Source: Streptomyces sp. CC0208 (GTDB taxonomy: Bacteria > Actinomycetota > Actinomycetes > Streptomycetales > Streptomycetaceae). Taken from it: 64,000 nt of DNA. Under the pieces are notes generated by a model, which was not told where the DNA came from, did not search any database, and worked only from the letters and a program-made list of their open reading frames with translations. The stretch lies in NCBI RefSeq assembly GCF_003443735.1, contig NZ_CP031969.1, forward strand, positions 8,804,001 to 8,868,000, read 5' to 3'. The position numbers were made by a program, and so were the translations under genes. Positions 44,045 to 53,900 of the stretch are shown here, one piece after another (the first letter of the stretch is position 1; the number at the start of each line of letters is the position of its first letter).

Positions 44045-45067
44045 TCAGGTGGACTCGCGGATCACCAGCTCCGTGCGGAGGATGACATGACGCCAGGCCA
44101 CGGCGCCCTCCTCCATCTCCTCCAGGAGCAGTCGGATCATCGCCCGTCCGACCTCCTCGATCGGCTGGCGCACCGTGGTCAGCTGTGGTTCGGTCCGCCG
44201 GGCCAGCGGAAAGTCGTCGAAACCGATCACGGCGACATCCTCGGGCACCCGGCGTCCGGCCGCCCGCAGAGCCTCCAGAGCCCCCGCGGCCGTGGTGTCC
44301 GACGCCGCGAGGACGCCGTCGATGTCCGGATGCCGTTCGAGGAGTTCGGTCATGGCGCGGCGCCCGCTCTCCGCCGTGAAGTCACTTTCGGCGACACGGG
44401 TCCGCTCGACCTTCATGCCCGCCAGCGCCAGAGCCTCTTCGTAGCCGCGCAGCCGGCACTGGGCGGCGTGCAGGTCGAGCGGCCCGGTGATGGTGGCAAT
44501 GACCCTGCGGCCCCGCTGGACGAGGTGGGAGACGGCGCTGCGTGCTCCACCGACGTTGTCCATGTCGACGTAACTGACGTATTCGTCGCCCGAGCGGCGT
44601 CCCAGCAGCACGGTCGGCAGCCGGGCCTCGGCGAGCATGTCCGGCAGCGGATCGCCGGCGTGCACGGACATCAGCAGGACGCCGTCGACTCGGCCGCCGC
44701 GGGCGTACTCCAGGAAGCGCTGCCGCTCGGCGTCGGAGCGGACCAGGGTCAGCAGCAGTTGCATTCCGGTGTCGGTCAGGGCGTCCCCGAGCGAGGTGAC
44801 GATCTCGGAGAAGAAGGGCTCGGCGAACTGGCGCCAGTCCGGCTCCGTCATGACCAGGGCGACGGCGTCGGCCCCGCGTCCCGCCAGGGAACGGGCCGCG
44901 AGATTGGGCACGTAGCCGAGTTCGTCGATGGCCCGCTGTACGGCCCGACGTGTCGACTCCTTCACGCCTGTGGCGTTGTTGATGACGCGGGAGACCGTGC
45001 CTCGTCCCACCCGCGCGTGGGCGGCCACTTCCTCCAGCGTCGGTGTCCCCGGGCGTCGCCTGCCCAT
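44045..45067 (-). CDS. LacI-family transcriptional regulator
   Basis: A 340-residue repressor. TLEEVAAHARVGRGTVSRVINN is the N-terminal helix-turn-helix, YVPNLAARSLAGRGADAVAL the hinge, and the periplasmic-binding-protein-like core contains ALAASDTTAAGALEALR-type ligand segments (about residue 245) and VIGFDDFPLARRTEPQLTTV. It resembles the CebR/BxlR group controlling sugar genes in Streptomyces. No sugar gene adjoins it, but palindromes of the type it should bind occur at 850 and at 27330/27451, so it may act in trans on those operons. GGAGG precedes the ATG. Confidence 0.87.
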   Translation of the reverse strand: MGRRRPGTPTLEEVAAHARVGRGTVSRVINNATGVKESTRRAVQRAIDELGYVPNLAARSLAGRGADAVALVMTEPDWRQFAEPFFSEIVTSLGDALTDTGMQLLLTLVRSDAERQRFLEYARGGRVDGVLLMSVHAGDPLPDMLAEARLPTVLLGRRSGDEYVSYVDMDNVGGARSAVSHLVQRGRRVIATITGPLDLHAAQCRLRGYEEALALAGMKVERTRVAESDFTAESGRRAMTELLERHPDIDGVLAASDTTAAGALEALRAAGRRVPEDVAVIGFDDFPLARRTEPQLTTVRQPIEEVGRAMIRLLLEEMEEGAVAWRHVILRTELVIREST

Positions 45068-45264
45068 GCCACCTCCCCCAAGAGATCACCGATCTTACCG
45101 GCCGGAGGGGATCGCGCACACGACTTCACCAGGGGGTGTGGTGACCGCAGGGAGAGTTGGCTCATCCCGTGGGCACGCTCTTGTCATGGTCCTCGCCGTG
45201 CTGGTAGCCCCAGCCTCCTGTCCGAGCCCGTGAGACGCGGAGCGGCGTCAGTGGGCCGGGCAAG

Positions 45265-45310
45265 CGTGTGGCGCCACCCATCCGTGGAACGGGACGGGCA
45301 GCGCCACACG
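45265..45310 (-). terminator. Hairpin terminator after the small secreted protein
   Basis: Perfect 10-base arms CGTGTGGCGC (45265-45274) and GCGCCACACG (45301-45310). The stop of the minus-strand gene is 15 bases away. Confidence 0.6.
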
Positions 45311-45324
45311 TCGAAACCGGAAAC

Positions 45325-45633
45325 TTATCCGGGGAACGGCTTGCTCGCGTCGTCGTCAGCCTTGATGCACGCGTCGAGCTTCTTCTGGAGGGCGGCCGCG
45401 TCGTTGAGCGCCTTCTTCGCCGCCGCGGTCTCACCCAGCTGCTTCAGCTTCGCCGCCTTGGTCTTGAGGTTGGCGATCTGCTGGCGCAGCTGGCTCGTGT
45501 TGCAGGTGACGGACGCCTTGACCGATACCTCGCCCCGGTCGGCCGACGTGGCGGCGTGAGCGGGCATCGACGTGATGAAAAAGCCTCCGACGACGGCCGC
45601 GGAGACGGCCAGCACGGAAAAGCGCTTGGTCAT
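45325..45633 (-). CDS. Small secreted coiled-coil protein of unknown function
   Basis: A 102-residue exported protein. Signal peptide MTKRFSVLAVSAAVVGG to AHA; the mature part has two cysteines (VTCNTS and DACIKA) and a helical, lysine/alanine-rich central stretch LRQQIANLKTKAAKLKQLG likely to form a coiled coil closed by a disulphide. No known domain is recognised. GGGGGAA precedes the ATG, and a promoter (TTACTG-N18-TAAGAT) lies 40-70 bases upstream. Confidence 0.75.
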   Translation of the reverse strand: MTKRFSVLAVSAAVVGGFFITSMPAHAATSADRGEVSVKASVTCNTSQLRQQIANLKTKAAKLKQLGETAAAKKALNDAAALQKKLDACIKADDDASKPFPG

Positions 45634-45674
45634 GAGTTAATTCCCCCAGATTGGGCTTGCGTTGGTCGAAGTGG

Positions 45675-45704
45675 ATCTTACAACGCCTTGTGACTCGCCA
45701 GTAA
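45675..45704 (-). promoter_or_regulatory. Promoter of the small secreted protein
   Basis: On the minus strand TTACTG (45699-45704) and TAAGAT (45675-45680) with an 18-base spacer. Confidence 0.45.
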
Positions 45705-45867
45705 CCGGTCCGGGGACTGGCCGCCGAGCGGCCCTGTCGGTCCCCCTGAGCAGCCGGGTATACGGGCGATTGAGAGGGCAGACTGGTTCGATCGTGCCGA
45801 TTCCCGTCGATGTGGCCCGTTGACGCCGGCTTTCGGGATGGCCGTCACGCGACAGGAGGACTGGAGA

Positions 45868-46323
45868 ATGGCTCATGATGGCGACATCCAGGGCACTCGC
45901 TCGGGTTCTGGTCCCACATCACCGGGCGAGCCGGGCCTGCGGCACATGACCTCGACACCGGCGGCTCGACCTCAGAACCTGCGCGTGCTCGAGGGCCGCT
46001 TCGTTCTCGGGCGGGTGTCCGACATCAGCGCGGTCGCCGCCGACACCGACCTGCTCGCGCTCGTGCTCGGTCCGGACGGAGGCGCGGCGATGCTCCGCGA
46101 CGACACGGCCGAGAACGGATGGGCTGCGCTGTGGAACGGTGATGACGCGCACGACCCGGAGGCGACGGGGATGCTCAGCGCCATCGTCGCGCCGCTCGCC
46201 GCCGGCGAACTCCCGGTCTGGACCGCGGCGAGCTACGACGGCGACCTCGTGCTCGTCCCGGCCGACCGCCTTGAGGAAGCCGTCGGCATGCTTCGCCGGG
46301 CCGGCCACCAGGTGGCCATGTGA
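45868..46323 (+). CDS. ACT-domain-like protein of unknown function
   Basis: A 151-residue cytoplasmic protein. After a disordered N-terminus, NLRVLEGRFVLGRVSD and, at the end, LPVWTAASYDGDLVLVPADR with EEAVGMLRRAGHQV follow the pattern of the ACT_7/CASTOR-type domain, usually found in small amino-acid-sensing proteins. The ATG at 45868 has GGAGG upstream; an earlier in-frame ATG does not. It converges on the NRPS cluster and no partner is evident. Confidence 0.65.
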   Translation: MAHDGDIQGTRSGSGPTSPGEPGLRHMTSTPAARPQNLRVLEGRFVLGRVSDISAVAADTDLLALVLGPDGGAAMLRDDTAENGWAALWNGDDAHDPEATGMLSAIVAPLAAGELPVWTAASYDGDLVLVPADRLEEAVGMLRRAGHQVAM

Positions 46324-46406
46324 CTGGGTAGGGACAGGACAAGCGGTGCAGCCTGCGCGCAGTGGGCCGGCATGCCGAGAACAACTCCTTTGCCGCTCCT
46401 CCCCGA

Positions 46407-49022
46407 TCAAGGCGATGCTTCACGGAGACCTGCAACGGTCCCTCGGACGGTGGGGTTCCGGTACAGCTCGCGCAGGCGGACGGACGGAAGGTCGTGAGCG
46501 CGCAGGGCGGCAGCGATACGGACGGCGTACAAGGAGTTGCCGCCGAGCTCGAAGAAGTCGTCGTCGGGGCCGACGGGCACTCCCAGTACCTCGGTCCAGA
46601 TCTTCGTCAGTGTCTCGGTGAGGTCGTCGTCGACGTGGGCGGTCGGGGCGATGTCCCTGACCGGCTGGTGGAGAACGGTGGGTGCGGGGAGCTTCGTCCG
46701 GTCGAGCTTGCCATTGGTCGTCAGGGGGAGTGACTCGAGTGTGGTCACGGTCGCGGGGAGCATGTGCTCGGGCAGGATGTCGGCGGCCCGTCGGCGCACC
46801 GCGCCGGGGTCGCCATGGCCGTCGGCAAGGATCACGTAGGCGTCGATCCGGGTGGTGGCGGCGTCGGTCGGATCGTCCTGGCGCACCACGACGGCCGCCG
46901 CCCGTACGTCGGAATCCTCCAGCAGGACGGAGCGGATCTCGTCGAGTTCGATGCGGAAGCCGCGGACCTTGACCTGGTTGTCGATCCGTCCAAGGTGTTC
47001 GAGGCTGCCGTCGGGCCGGAGTCGGCCCAGGTCACCGCTGCGGTACATCGTGCCGCTGGTGACGGGGTCCGCCACGAACCGTTGCGCGGTCAGGTCCGTC
47101 CGGCCGAGGTAGCCGCGCGCGACCCCCGCACCACCGACGCAGATCTCGCCCGCGATGCCGGGCGGCAGTAGCCGGCCGACCGGGTCGGTGACGTAGAGGT
47201 GCCAGCCGGGGAGGGCACGGCCGACGGAGCGGGTGGCGGCGAGGGCCAGTTTCCGGGTGAGGGTCTGCTCGGTCACGTGGACCGTGGTTTCGGTGATTCC
47301 GAACATGTTCACCATCCGGCAGACCGACTCCGGATGCCGGTCGAACCAGGAAAGCAGCATGCGCGCGTCGAGCGGTTCGCCGCCGAACACGACGAGACGG
47401 ACCCCGATCGGCGTGTGGTCGACATCCAGCAACTGCGCGAAGGCGGAGGGGGTTTGGCTGAGCACGGTGACCCGTTCCGCGACGAGCAGGTCGCGGAATC
47501 GGTCGGGTTCGCGGGAGACGAAGTACGGCACCACGACCAGTCGACCGCCGGTGAGCAGGCAGCCCCAGATCTCCCAGACCGAGAAGTCGAAGGCGCTGGA
47601 GTGGAACCAGGTCCATACGTCGTCGTCACCGAAGCCGTACTCCGCGCGGGTCGCGTCGATCAGGGCGATCACGTTGCGGTGGGGTACCTCGACGCCCTTG
47701 GGGCGGCCGGTGGAGCCGGACGTGTAGATGACGTAGGCCGGGTCGTCGGGGTCGGCGGTCGGCAGCGTCGACTCGGCGGGTGTGTGAAGGAGTTCGTCCG
47801 GTGTGACGGGCATGCAGCCCGCTGCCTCGGCCAGCCGGGTGACCATCACGCGCAGCCCCGCGTCCTGTGCGGCATGGGCGATCCGGTCCGCCGGGTAGGC
47901 GGGATCGACCGGCACGTAGGTCGCGCCGGCCTTCAACACGGCGAGCAGGGTGACGACGAGTTCGGCCGAGCGGTCCAGACATACGCCCACCCGGTCGCCT
48001 GCGGCCACTCCACGTGCCCGCAGGCCGTGCGCCAACCGGTCGGACCGTTCGTCGAGTTCGCGGTACGTCAAGCCGACGCCGGAATCGGTCACGGCGACGT
48101 GGTCGGGTGTCGCCGACGCGATCCGCGCGAACGCCTCGGGCACGCTCGCAGGCCCGCTGGAAAGGCTGCCGGGTGAGCGGCCGAGGGCCACCACGCGGGC
48201 GGTCTCCCGTTCGTCCAGCAGTTCGACGTCCTCGATCGGAGCGTTCGGGTGGTGCAGGACCTGCCGGTGTACGTGCACCAGGTGTCGTACGAACTGTGCG
48301 GCGATCTCGGTGGAGACGTGACTGCCCAGGTGGTCGCAGCGCAGCCGCAGCCCGCTGGAGTCCCGGTGGATCGAAACGGTGAGCGGGAACGCCGGCTCCA
48401 GACAGGGCACGTACTCGGTCTCCGCCTCGATCCCGGCAGGGTGGTCCGAGTCGTCGAAGAGGAGACCCGCGAGGACTGCGCCCGCGGCCGGGACGGGCTT
48501 CGACTCGCCGGGTGTGGCGGCCGCTTCGACGGTGAGGCTGCCCCGGTCGGTGCCGATGACCGGCGGGGTGTCCGGGTCGTAGCGGCGAAGGGTGACGGCG
48601 AGGGCGACGATCCAGCTCGCCTCGTCGCCGACGTGCTCCAGCGGGACGATGTGGGCGGTACCGGGGCCGTCGCCACCCAGCCCCCAGACGGGCGGCGGCG
48701 CCTGAGGGAGGACCCGGGGGGTCGAGGCAGTCTCCCGCGGTTCCACAGGCTCCCCAACTGCCAGCCGGTTGAGGGCCGTTCGGTCGAGGTGCCCGCGAGG
48801 GGCGACGACGATCAGGTCGGACAGGCCGTCGGCGTAGCGCAACAGCACCGTGCGCGGTCTGTCGGCGGGGCGGGCGAGTTCGACGGCGCGTCGGCGGGCG
48901 GCGAGGGGGTCCGTCGCGGGCGCGGGGACGTCCTCGACCCACTGTCCCGGCCGGGCGGTCATGCCCGGGAACCGGAGGCGCAGGGCATGGCAGTGGGCCG
49001 CGGGCAGGAGCGGTCCTGACAT
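46407..49022 (-). CDS. Free-standing NRPS adenylation-PCP protein with partial condensation domain (threonine-type code)
   Basis: An 871-residue protein. The first 270 residues correspond only to the C-terminal half of a condensation domain (FPLTVSIHRDSSGLRLRCDH) and lack HHxxxDG, so condensation is not expected. The A domain (about 285-775) has YVIYTSGSTGRPKG, FGITETTVHV and RGFRIELDEIR. Specificity residues read D-F-W-S-V-G-M-V-H, close to the threonine code DFWNIGMVHK. A PCP with FFELGGNSLYAVR (about 827) ends the protein; no TE. It lies last in the cluster, next to an SDR gene, and is the likely supplier of threonine, possibly modified, to the A-less module of the 54998-61261 protein. AAGGAA precedes the ATG. 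Confidence 0.88.
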   Translation of the reverse strand: MSGPLLPAAHCHALRLRFPGMTARPGQWVEDVPAPATDPLAARRRAVELARPADRPRTVLLRYADGLSDLIVVAPRGHLDRTALNRLAVGEPVEPRETASTPRVLPQAPPPVWGLGGDGPGTAHIVPLEHVGDEASWIVALAVTLRRYDPDTPPVIGTDRGSLTVEAAATPGESKPVPAAGAVLAGLLFDDSDHPAGIEAETEYVPCLEPAFPLTVSIHRDSSGLRLRCDHLGSHVSTEIAAQFVRHLVHVHRQVLHHPNAPIEDVELLDERETARVVALGRSPGSLSSGPASVPEAFARIASATPDHVAVTDSGVGLTYRELDERSDRLAHGLRARGVAAGDRVGVCLDRSAELVVTLLAVLKAGATYVPVDPAYPADRIAHAAQDAGLRVMVTRLAEAAGCMPVTPDELLHTPAESTLPTADPDDPAYVIYTSGSTGRPKGVEVPHRNVIALIDATRAEYGFGDDDVWTWFHSSAFDFSVWEIWGCLLTGGRLVVVPYFVSREPDRFRDLLVAERVTVLSQTPSAFAQLLDVDHTPIGVRLVVFGGEPLDARMLLSWFDRHPESVCRMVNMFGITETTVHVTEQTLTRKLALAATRSVGRALPGWHLYVTDPVGRLLPPGIAGEICVGGAGVARGYLGRTDLTAQRFVADPVTSGTMYRSGDLGRLRPDGSLEHLGRIDNQVKVRGFRIELDEIRSVLLEDSDVRAAAVVVRQDDPTDAATTRIDAYVILADGHGDPGAVRRRAADILPEHMLPATVTTLESLPLTTNGKLDRTKLPAPTVLHQPVRDIAPTAHVDDDLTETLTKIWTEVLGVPVGPDDDFFELGGNSLYAVRIAAALRAHDLPSVRLRELYRNPTVRGTVAGLREASP

Positions 49023-49059
49023 CGGGGGTTCCTTGTCGTTCGGGGGACGGGGCAGGCGT

Positions 49060-49884
49060 TCAGCGGGCGCTGAATCCGCCGTCCACGGTCAGGACCGATC
49101 CGGTGATCTGCCGGGATTCGTCGGAGGCGAGGAAGACGACCGCCGCGGCGACGTCGTCCGGTTCGATCAACGCGTTCATGGGCTGGGCCTCGACGAAGGT
49201 CTTCTCGTGCTCGACCACCGGCACCTCCAGTGCCCGAGCGATCTCGGCGAGCATCCGTCCCTCGGCCTGCGGGTCGTCGCGCACCGAACCCGGGCAGACC
49301 GCGTTCACCCGCACCTTCGTGGGGGCGTAGTCGAGTGCGGCGGCCTTGGTCAGGCCGATGACCGCGTGTTTGGCGGCGACGTATCCGGCGAAGTGCCGGT
49401 AGCCCACGAGTCCCGCCGTGGAGGCGACGTTGACGATGCTTCCGGCGCGCCGGGCGCTCATGGCCTTGCCGACCTCGCGGATCACCCGCCAGGCACCCGA
49501 GAGGTCGACGTCGATCATCAGGGACCACTCGGCCTCGTCGATCTCGTGGACGGGTCTGCCGGAGGGCGCGGCGATGCCCGCGTTGTTCACGGCCACGTCG
49601 ATCCTCCCGAACCGGTCCTGCGCCCTGGTCACGGCCTCGCGTACGGCCACCAGGTCACGGATGTCCGCCGGGGCGGTCAGCACGGCGGCACCCGCCGCCC
49701 GGCACAGCGCGGCCGTGTGCTCCAACTGGCCGGGTGTGCCCAGGGGATAGGGCACGCCGGGCAGGTCGGCGCAGATGTCCAGCAGCATGAGGTCGGCGCC
49801 CTCGGCGGCGCAGGCGAGGGCGATCGCCCGGCCGAGTCCTCGGGCGGCGCCGGTGATGAGGACCGACTTGCCGTGCAGTCGCAT
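49060..49884 (-). CDS. Short-chain dehydrogenase/reductase (mycofactocin-coupled SDR type)
   Basis: A 274-residue Rossmann-fold oxidoreductase. VLITGAARGLGRAIAL binds the nucleotide, NNAG and NVASTAG supply structural and catalytic residues, and YVAAKHAVIG holds the catalytic Tyr/Lys. The insertion DICADLPGVPYPLGTPGQLE is characteristic of the mycofactocin-coupled SDR subgroup, whose NAD stays bound. Its placement between the type II thioesterase and the free-standing Thr A-PCP gene suggests it oxidises or reduces the carrier-bound residue; this is inference. The adjoining A-PCP gene starts 37 bases after its stop. Confidence 0.85.
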   Translation of the reverse strand: MRLHGKSVLITGAARGLGRAIALACAAEGADLMLLDICADLPGVPYPLGTPGQLEHTAALCRAAGAAVLTAPADIRDLVAVREAVTRAQDRFGRIDVAVNNAGIAAPSGRPVHEIDEAEWSLMIDVDLSGAWRVIREVGKAMSARRAGSIVNVASTAGLVGYRHFAGYVAAKHAVIGLTKAAALDYAPTKVRVNAVCPGSVRDDPQAEGRMLAEIARALEVPVVEHEKTFVEAQPMNALIEPDDVAAAVVFLASDESRQITGSVLTVDGGFSAR

Positions 49885-49902
49885 CGGGAACTCCTTACAG
49901 GG

Positions 49903-50613
49903 TCAGACCAGCTTCGAGACGATCAGGCGGACCAGCTCGGGTGCGGCTTCGGTGAGATACATGTGACCGCCGGGAACCTCGACGTGGTCGAAGTCGCGGC
50001 CTGACACCTTGCTCCAGGACGCGGCCGCCTCGAAGCCGACCAGGCCGTCCTCCTCGCCTCGGACGACCGTGACGGGCACGTCCAGGGGGAGCCGGGTGCT
50101 GCGTACGTAAGCCTCGTGCATCTCGACGTCCGCGCGCAGGGTGGGCAGGAGCAGCTCGCGCATCTCCGGGTCTTCGAGTGCGGGGTGGCTGTAGCCCGCG
50201 AAGTCGGCGACCCGGGCGAGGAAGTCCTCGTCGGACAGTCCGGTGGCTCGCCGGGCACGGCTGTGGTCGGGTTCCGGCGCCCCGCTGACGAACAGGTGGG
50301 CGACTTCCCTACCGGGCTCGGCGGCGAGCCGGTGGGCGAGTTCGTAGGCGAGCACGGCGCCGAGGCTGTGCCCGAAGAGGGCCACCCTGCCATCTTCCCC
50401 ACCGAGCCTGTCCCGCAGCTGGGCCAGCAGCCCGTCGACGGCACGGTGTGCGTCCCGGTACGGCTCCTCGTCGATCAGCCGTTCCCGGCCCGGCAGTTGC
50501 AGCGCCACGATCTCCAGGGCATCCCCGGCCAGGGCGGCCCAGGGGCGATAGAACGAGGCGCCCGCACCGGCGTACGGAAGGCACACCAGCTTGGTCGTGT
50601 CGCGCGTGATCAT
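49903..50613 (-). CDS. Type II thioesterase of the NRPS cluster
   Basis: A 236-residue alpha/beta hydrolase. KLVCLPYAGAGASFYRPWAA is the standard opening, ALFGHSLGAVLAYELAH contains the nucleophile Ser, and VPGGHMYLTEAAPELVR the catalytic His. TEII enzymes clear wrong acyl groups from PCP domains; related proteins in syringomycin-type systems shuttle an aminoacyl group between carrier proteins, which is a possible additional role here. The ATG at 50613 is chosen for the AGGAG upstream; an open frame extends 59 codons further without domain character. Confidence 0.88.
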   Translation of the reverse strand: MITRDTTKLVCLPYAGAGASFYRPWAALAGDALEIVALQLPGRERLIDEEPYRDAHRAVDGLLAQLRDRLGGEDGRVALFGHSLGAVLAYELAHRLAAEPGREVAHLFVSGAPEPDHSRARRATGLSDEDFLARVADFAGYSHPALEDPEMRELLLPTLRADVEMHEAYVRSTRLPLDVPVTVVRGEEDGLVGFEAAASWSKVSGRDFDHVEVPGGHMYLTEAAPELVRLIVSKLV

Positions 50614-50651
50614 GGTGCGGGGATCTCCTTGTGCGTGAGGGGGGCGGGCAG

Positions 50652-50864
50652 TCACTCGCCCATGGCTTCGATCAGGCTCTTGGGGCGCATGTCGGTCCAG
50701 TGCGCGTTGACGTGGTCCAGGCAGGACGGGCGGCTCGCGGGGCCGTGGACGACGGTCCAGCCGGCCGGGACCTCGGCGAAGGCCGGCCACAGGGAGTGCT
50801 GGCCCTCGTCGTTCACCAGGACCAGGTGCTCGATGCTGTCGTCGTCGAAGGGGTTGGTGGTCAT
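50652..50864 (-). CDS. MbtH-like protein
   Basis: A 70-residue chaperone of NRPS adenylation domains. NPFDDDSIEHLVLVNDEGQH, SLWPAFAEVPAGW and CLDHVNAHWTDMRP give the invariant MbtH residues (NPFDD, SLWP, WTDMRP). It binds A domains and is often needed for their solubility or activity. The ATG at 50864 follows GGAGGAA. It sits directly after the TE-containing NRPS gene in the same operon. Confidence 0.95.
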   Translation of the reverse strand: MTTNPFDDDSIEHLVLVNDEGQHSLWPAFAEVPAGWTVVHGPASRPSCLDHVNAHWTDMRPKSLIEAMGE

Positions 50865-50907
50865 GAGAACTTCCTCCATGGGTCGAGCGATCGGGTACCG
50901 GGCCGGA

Positions 50908-53900
50908 TCACCTCGCGAGGTGGCTGTCCAGCACCGGGCCCATCCGGTCCAGCGACGCCGGACCGGTCATCTCCCCGTGCGCGCACGGGATGTCGTGGTT
51001 GGCGATGCGGCCTCGGACGTACGGCTGCCAGGCGCGGTACCGGCCGGGGACCGCGTCCGGATCCTGGGCGGCGGTGAAGAACAGCAGGTCGCCGCGGTAG
51101 GTCGTGGGGGCGAACTCGCCCAGCAGACGGCGGTTGTTCGCCGTTACGCCGACCAGCGCCGCCAGTTCGGCGTCGCTCAGGCTGCCTGGCATGTCGGGCA
51201 CGCCACGGATCAGCTCCGCGAACCGGGCGTCCGTCAGCGGCCCGGCCTCGGGTGGGGGCACCTGGCGCCCGAGGATGGCCAGGAGGCTGCGCAGCAGCGC
51301 CGGGCGGTCGGACGGGGCGGGGCCCTGCCGGATCCAGCTGCCGGGAAAGGCGTCGAGCAGCGCGAGGAGAGCGACGTCCTCACCGGCCGCTTGGAGGCCG
51401 ACGGCCACCTCGTGCGCGACGAGTCCGCCCATGGAGTAGCCCAGCAGGTGGTACGGGCCGTGCGGCTGGGTCTCGCGGATGAGAGCGGTGTGCTCGGCGA
51501 CCGCCTCGGCCAGGGTGGCGGCCGGCTCCCGGCCCGGGATCAGCCCCCGGGACTGAAGGCCGTACAGCGGGCGGCCGGGGGCGAGGTGGCGGGCAAGACC
51601 GGCGAAACCCCAGGACAGTCCGGAGGCCGGCGGGAGGCAGAACAGGGGCTCGCGGTGCCCCCGGGTCCGGAGCGGTAGCAGCGGGCCCAACGGAGCCGAG
51701 TCTTCGGTGCTCCCGTCCGGTCGGCGGGCCAGCGCTGCCACCGTCGGTGTGTCGAAGAGGGCGCGCAACGGCACGTCCCACTCGAGTACGGCGCGGATGC
51801 GAGAGGTCAGGCGGGGCGCCAGCAGGGAGTGGCCGCCGAGGTCGAAGAAGCCGTCGTGGACGCCGACCCGGGCCGGGTCGAGGCCGAGGACCTCCGCGAA
51901 GACGCCGCGGAGCGTCTCCTCGCGCGGAGTGCGCGGGGCGCAACGGGCGGTCCGCGCCCTGTCGGGGGCGGGCAGCGCCCTGCGGTCCAGCTTGCCGCTG
52001 GCGGTGTGAGGGAGCGCGTCGAGCGTGACGAACGCCGACGGGATCATGTGGGCTGGCAGGGCGCGCGCCAGGTGCTCGCGGAGGTCGTCGGCGGGTAGGG
52101 CGACGGCCCTGGTCCCGGTGGGTTCGGCGGCTCCGGCGGCCGTCCCGGTCCTGGGTGCGCCGGGCCCAGCCGACATTTCCGCTTGCGGCTCGGCGGCCTG
52201 TCCTGCCGTTTCGGCCGGGACGATGTAGGCGACCAGCTGTTTCTCGCCGCGGTCGTCCTGTCGTACCGTCGCCGCGGACTTGGCGACTGCCGGGTGCGTG
52301 GCCAGTACGGCCTCGATCTCGCCCAGTTCGACACGGAAGCCGCGGAGCTTGACCTGCTGGTCGGCCCGGCCGAGGAAACGCAGCATGCCGTCGGGCCCAC
52401 GCACCGCCAGGTCACCCGTGCGGTACAGGCGTTCCCCCGGCCCGCCGAACGGGTCGGCGACAAAGCGCTCGGCCGTCAGACCGGGTCGGCCGAGGTAGCC
52501 GCGGGCTGGGCCGCCGCCCGCCACGTACACCTCGCCGACCGCTCCGTCGGGCACGTGCCGCAGCCCGTGGTCGAGGAGGTGGACGTGGTTGCGGGCGAGC
52601 GGCCGCCCGATGGGCGGACCGGCGTTGTCGCGCGGATCACCGCCGAAGGGGTCGACGTCGGACTGCCAGGCGGTGGCATAGACGGTCGCCTCGGTGGGGC
52701 CGTAGAAGTTGACGAGCCGTGCCTCGGGAAAGGCGGCCTCGATGTCGGCGCGCAGCCGTGCGGGGATCGGTTCGCCGCCGAGAGCCACGGTGTGCGGTGC
52801 GACGGCGGGCGGTTCGGCCAGTACGGCGGCCATGACCGTGGGGACGCCGCTGATCAGCCCGGCGTCCCGATGAGCGCCGTCGGTGAGCGCGAGGAGGCTC
52901 TCGACGATCTCGACGCGGCCCCCGCACAGCAGCGGCGAGAAGATCTCGAACACCGAGACGTCGAAGTTGAGCGAGGTCGAGAACAGCACCTTGGCCAGCC
53001 GCCCGGAACCGAACGCGGCATGCGTCCACTCGACGAACTCGACGGCGTTGCGGTGCGTGGCCAGGACACCCTTGGGGCGGCCGGTCGAGCCGGAGGTGTA
53101 GGTGATGTAGGCGAGGTTGTCGGGTGTCGGCGGGTTCGCACCGTGGCCGTCGGTCAACACCTTTGCGGAATCGCCGATGTGATGGTCCGTCAGCTCGCCG
53201 TCGACGATGAGCATTGGTGTCCCCTCGGGCACCGTCCCGGCCGTCTCGGCGTCGGCGAGGACGACGACCGGGCGGGCGTCGGCGACGATGTACGCCAGCC
53301 TGTCGGCCGGGTAGACGGGGTCGAGCGGGAGATATGCGGCGCCGGACTTGAGGACGGCGAGGACGGCGACGACCAGCTCCGCCGTACGGGGCAGCGCGAT
53401 GCCGACGACCTGCTCCACGCCCGCACCGAGCGCGGTGAGCCGGTGGGCCAACCGCGTGGCCCGGGCGTCCAGTTCGGCGTAGGTGAGACGGCTGCCGCGG
53501 TCGAGCACGGCGTCGGCCCGCGGGGTGGCGGCGACCTGGGCGGCCCAGAGTTCGGGGAGCGTGCGCAGTGCGGGAGGCGGCAACGGGCTGCGGCGGGGCC
53601 GTTCCTCGGGAGCCAGGAGTTCCAGCCGACCTTGCGGGAGTTCCGGGTCGGCGGCCATGGCTTCCAGGATCCGCACCAGGCGGGCGAGTGTGGCGTCGGC
53701 CCAGTCCGCGGTGAACAGCCCGGTGCGGTAGGCGAGCCGGAACCGGGGGCGGGGGCCGGGAAGGGCCACCAGGGTCACGGGATAGTGGGTGGAGTCGCGA
53801 CCACTCGAACCGACGAGCCGGATCCCGCCGTCCCCGCCGGTGCGCGCGCCACCGCCACCCGCCGCCGCCGGATCCACCGGGTAGTTCTCGAAGACCACGA

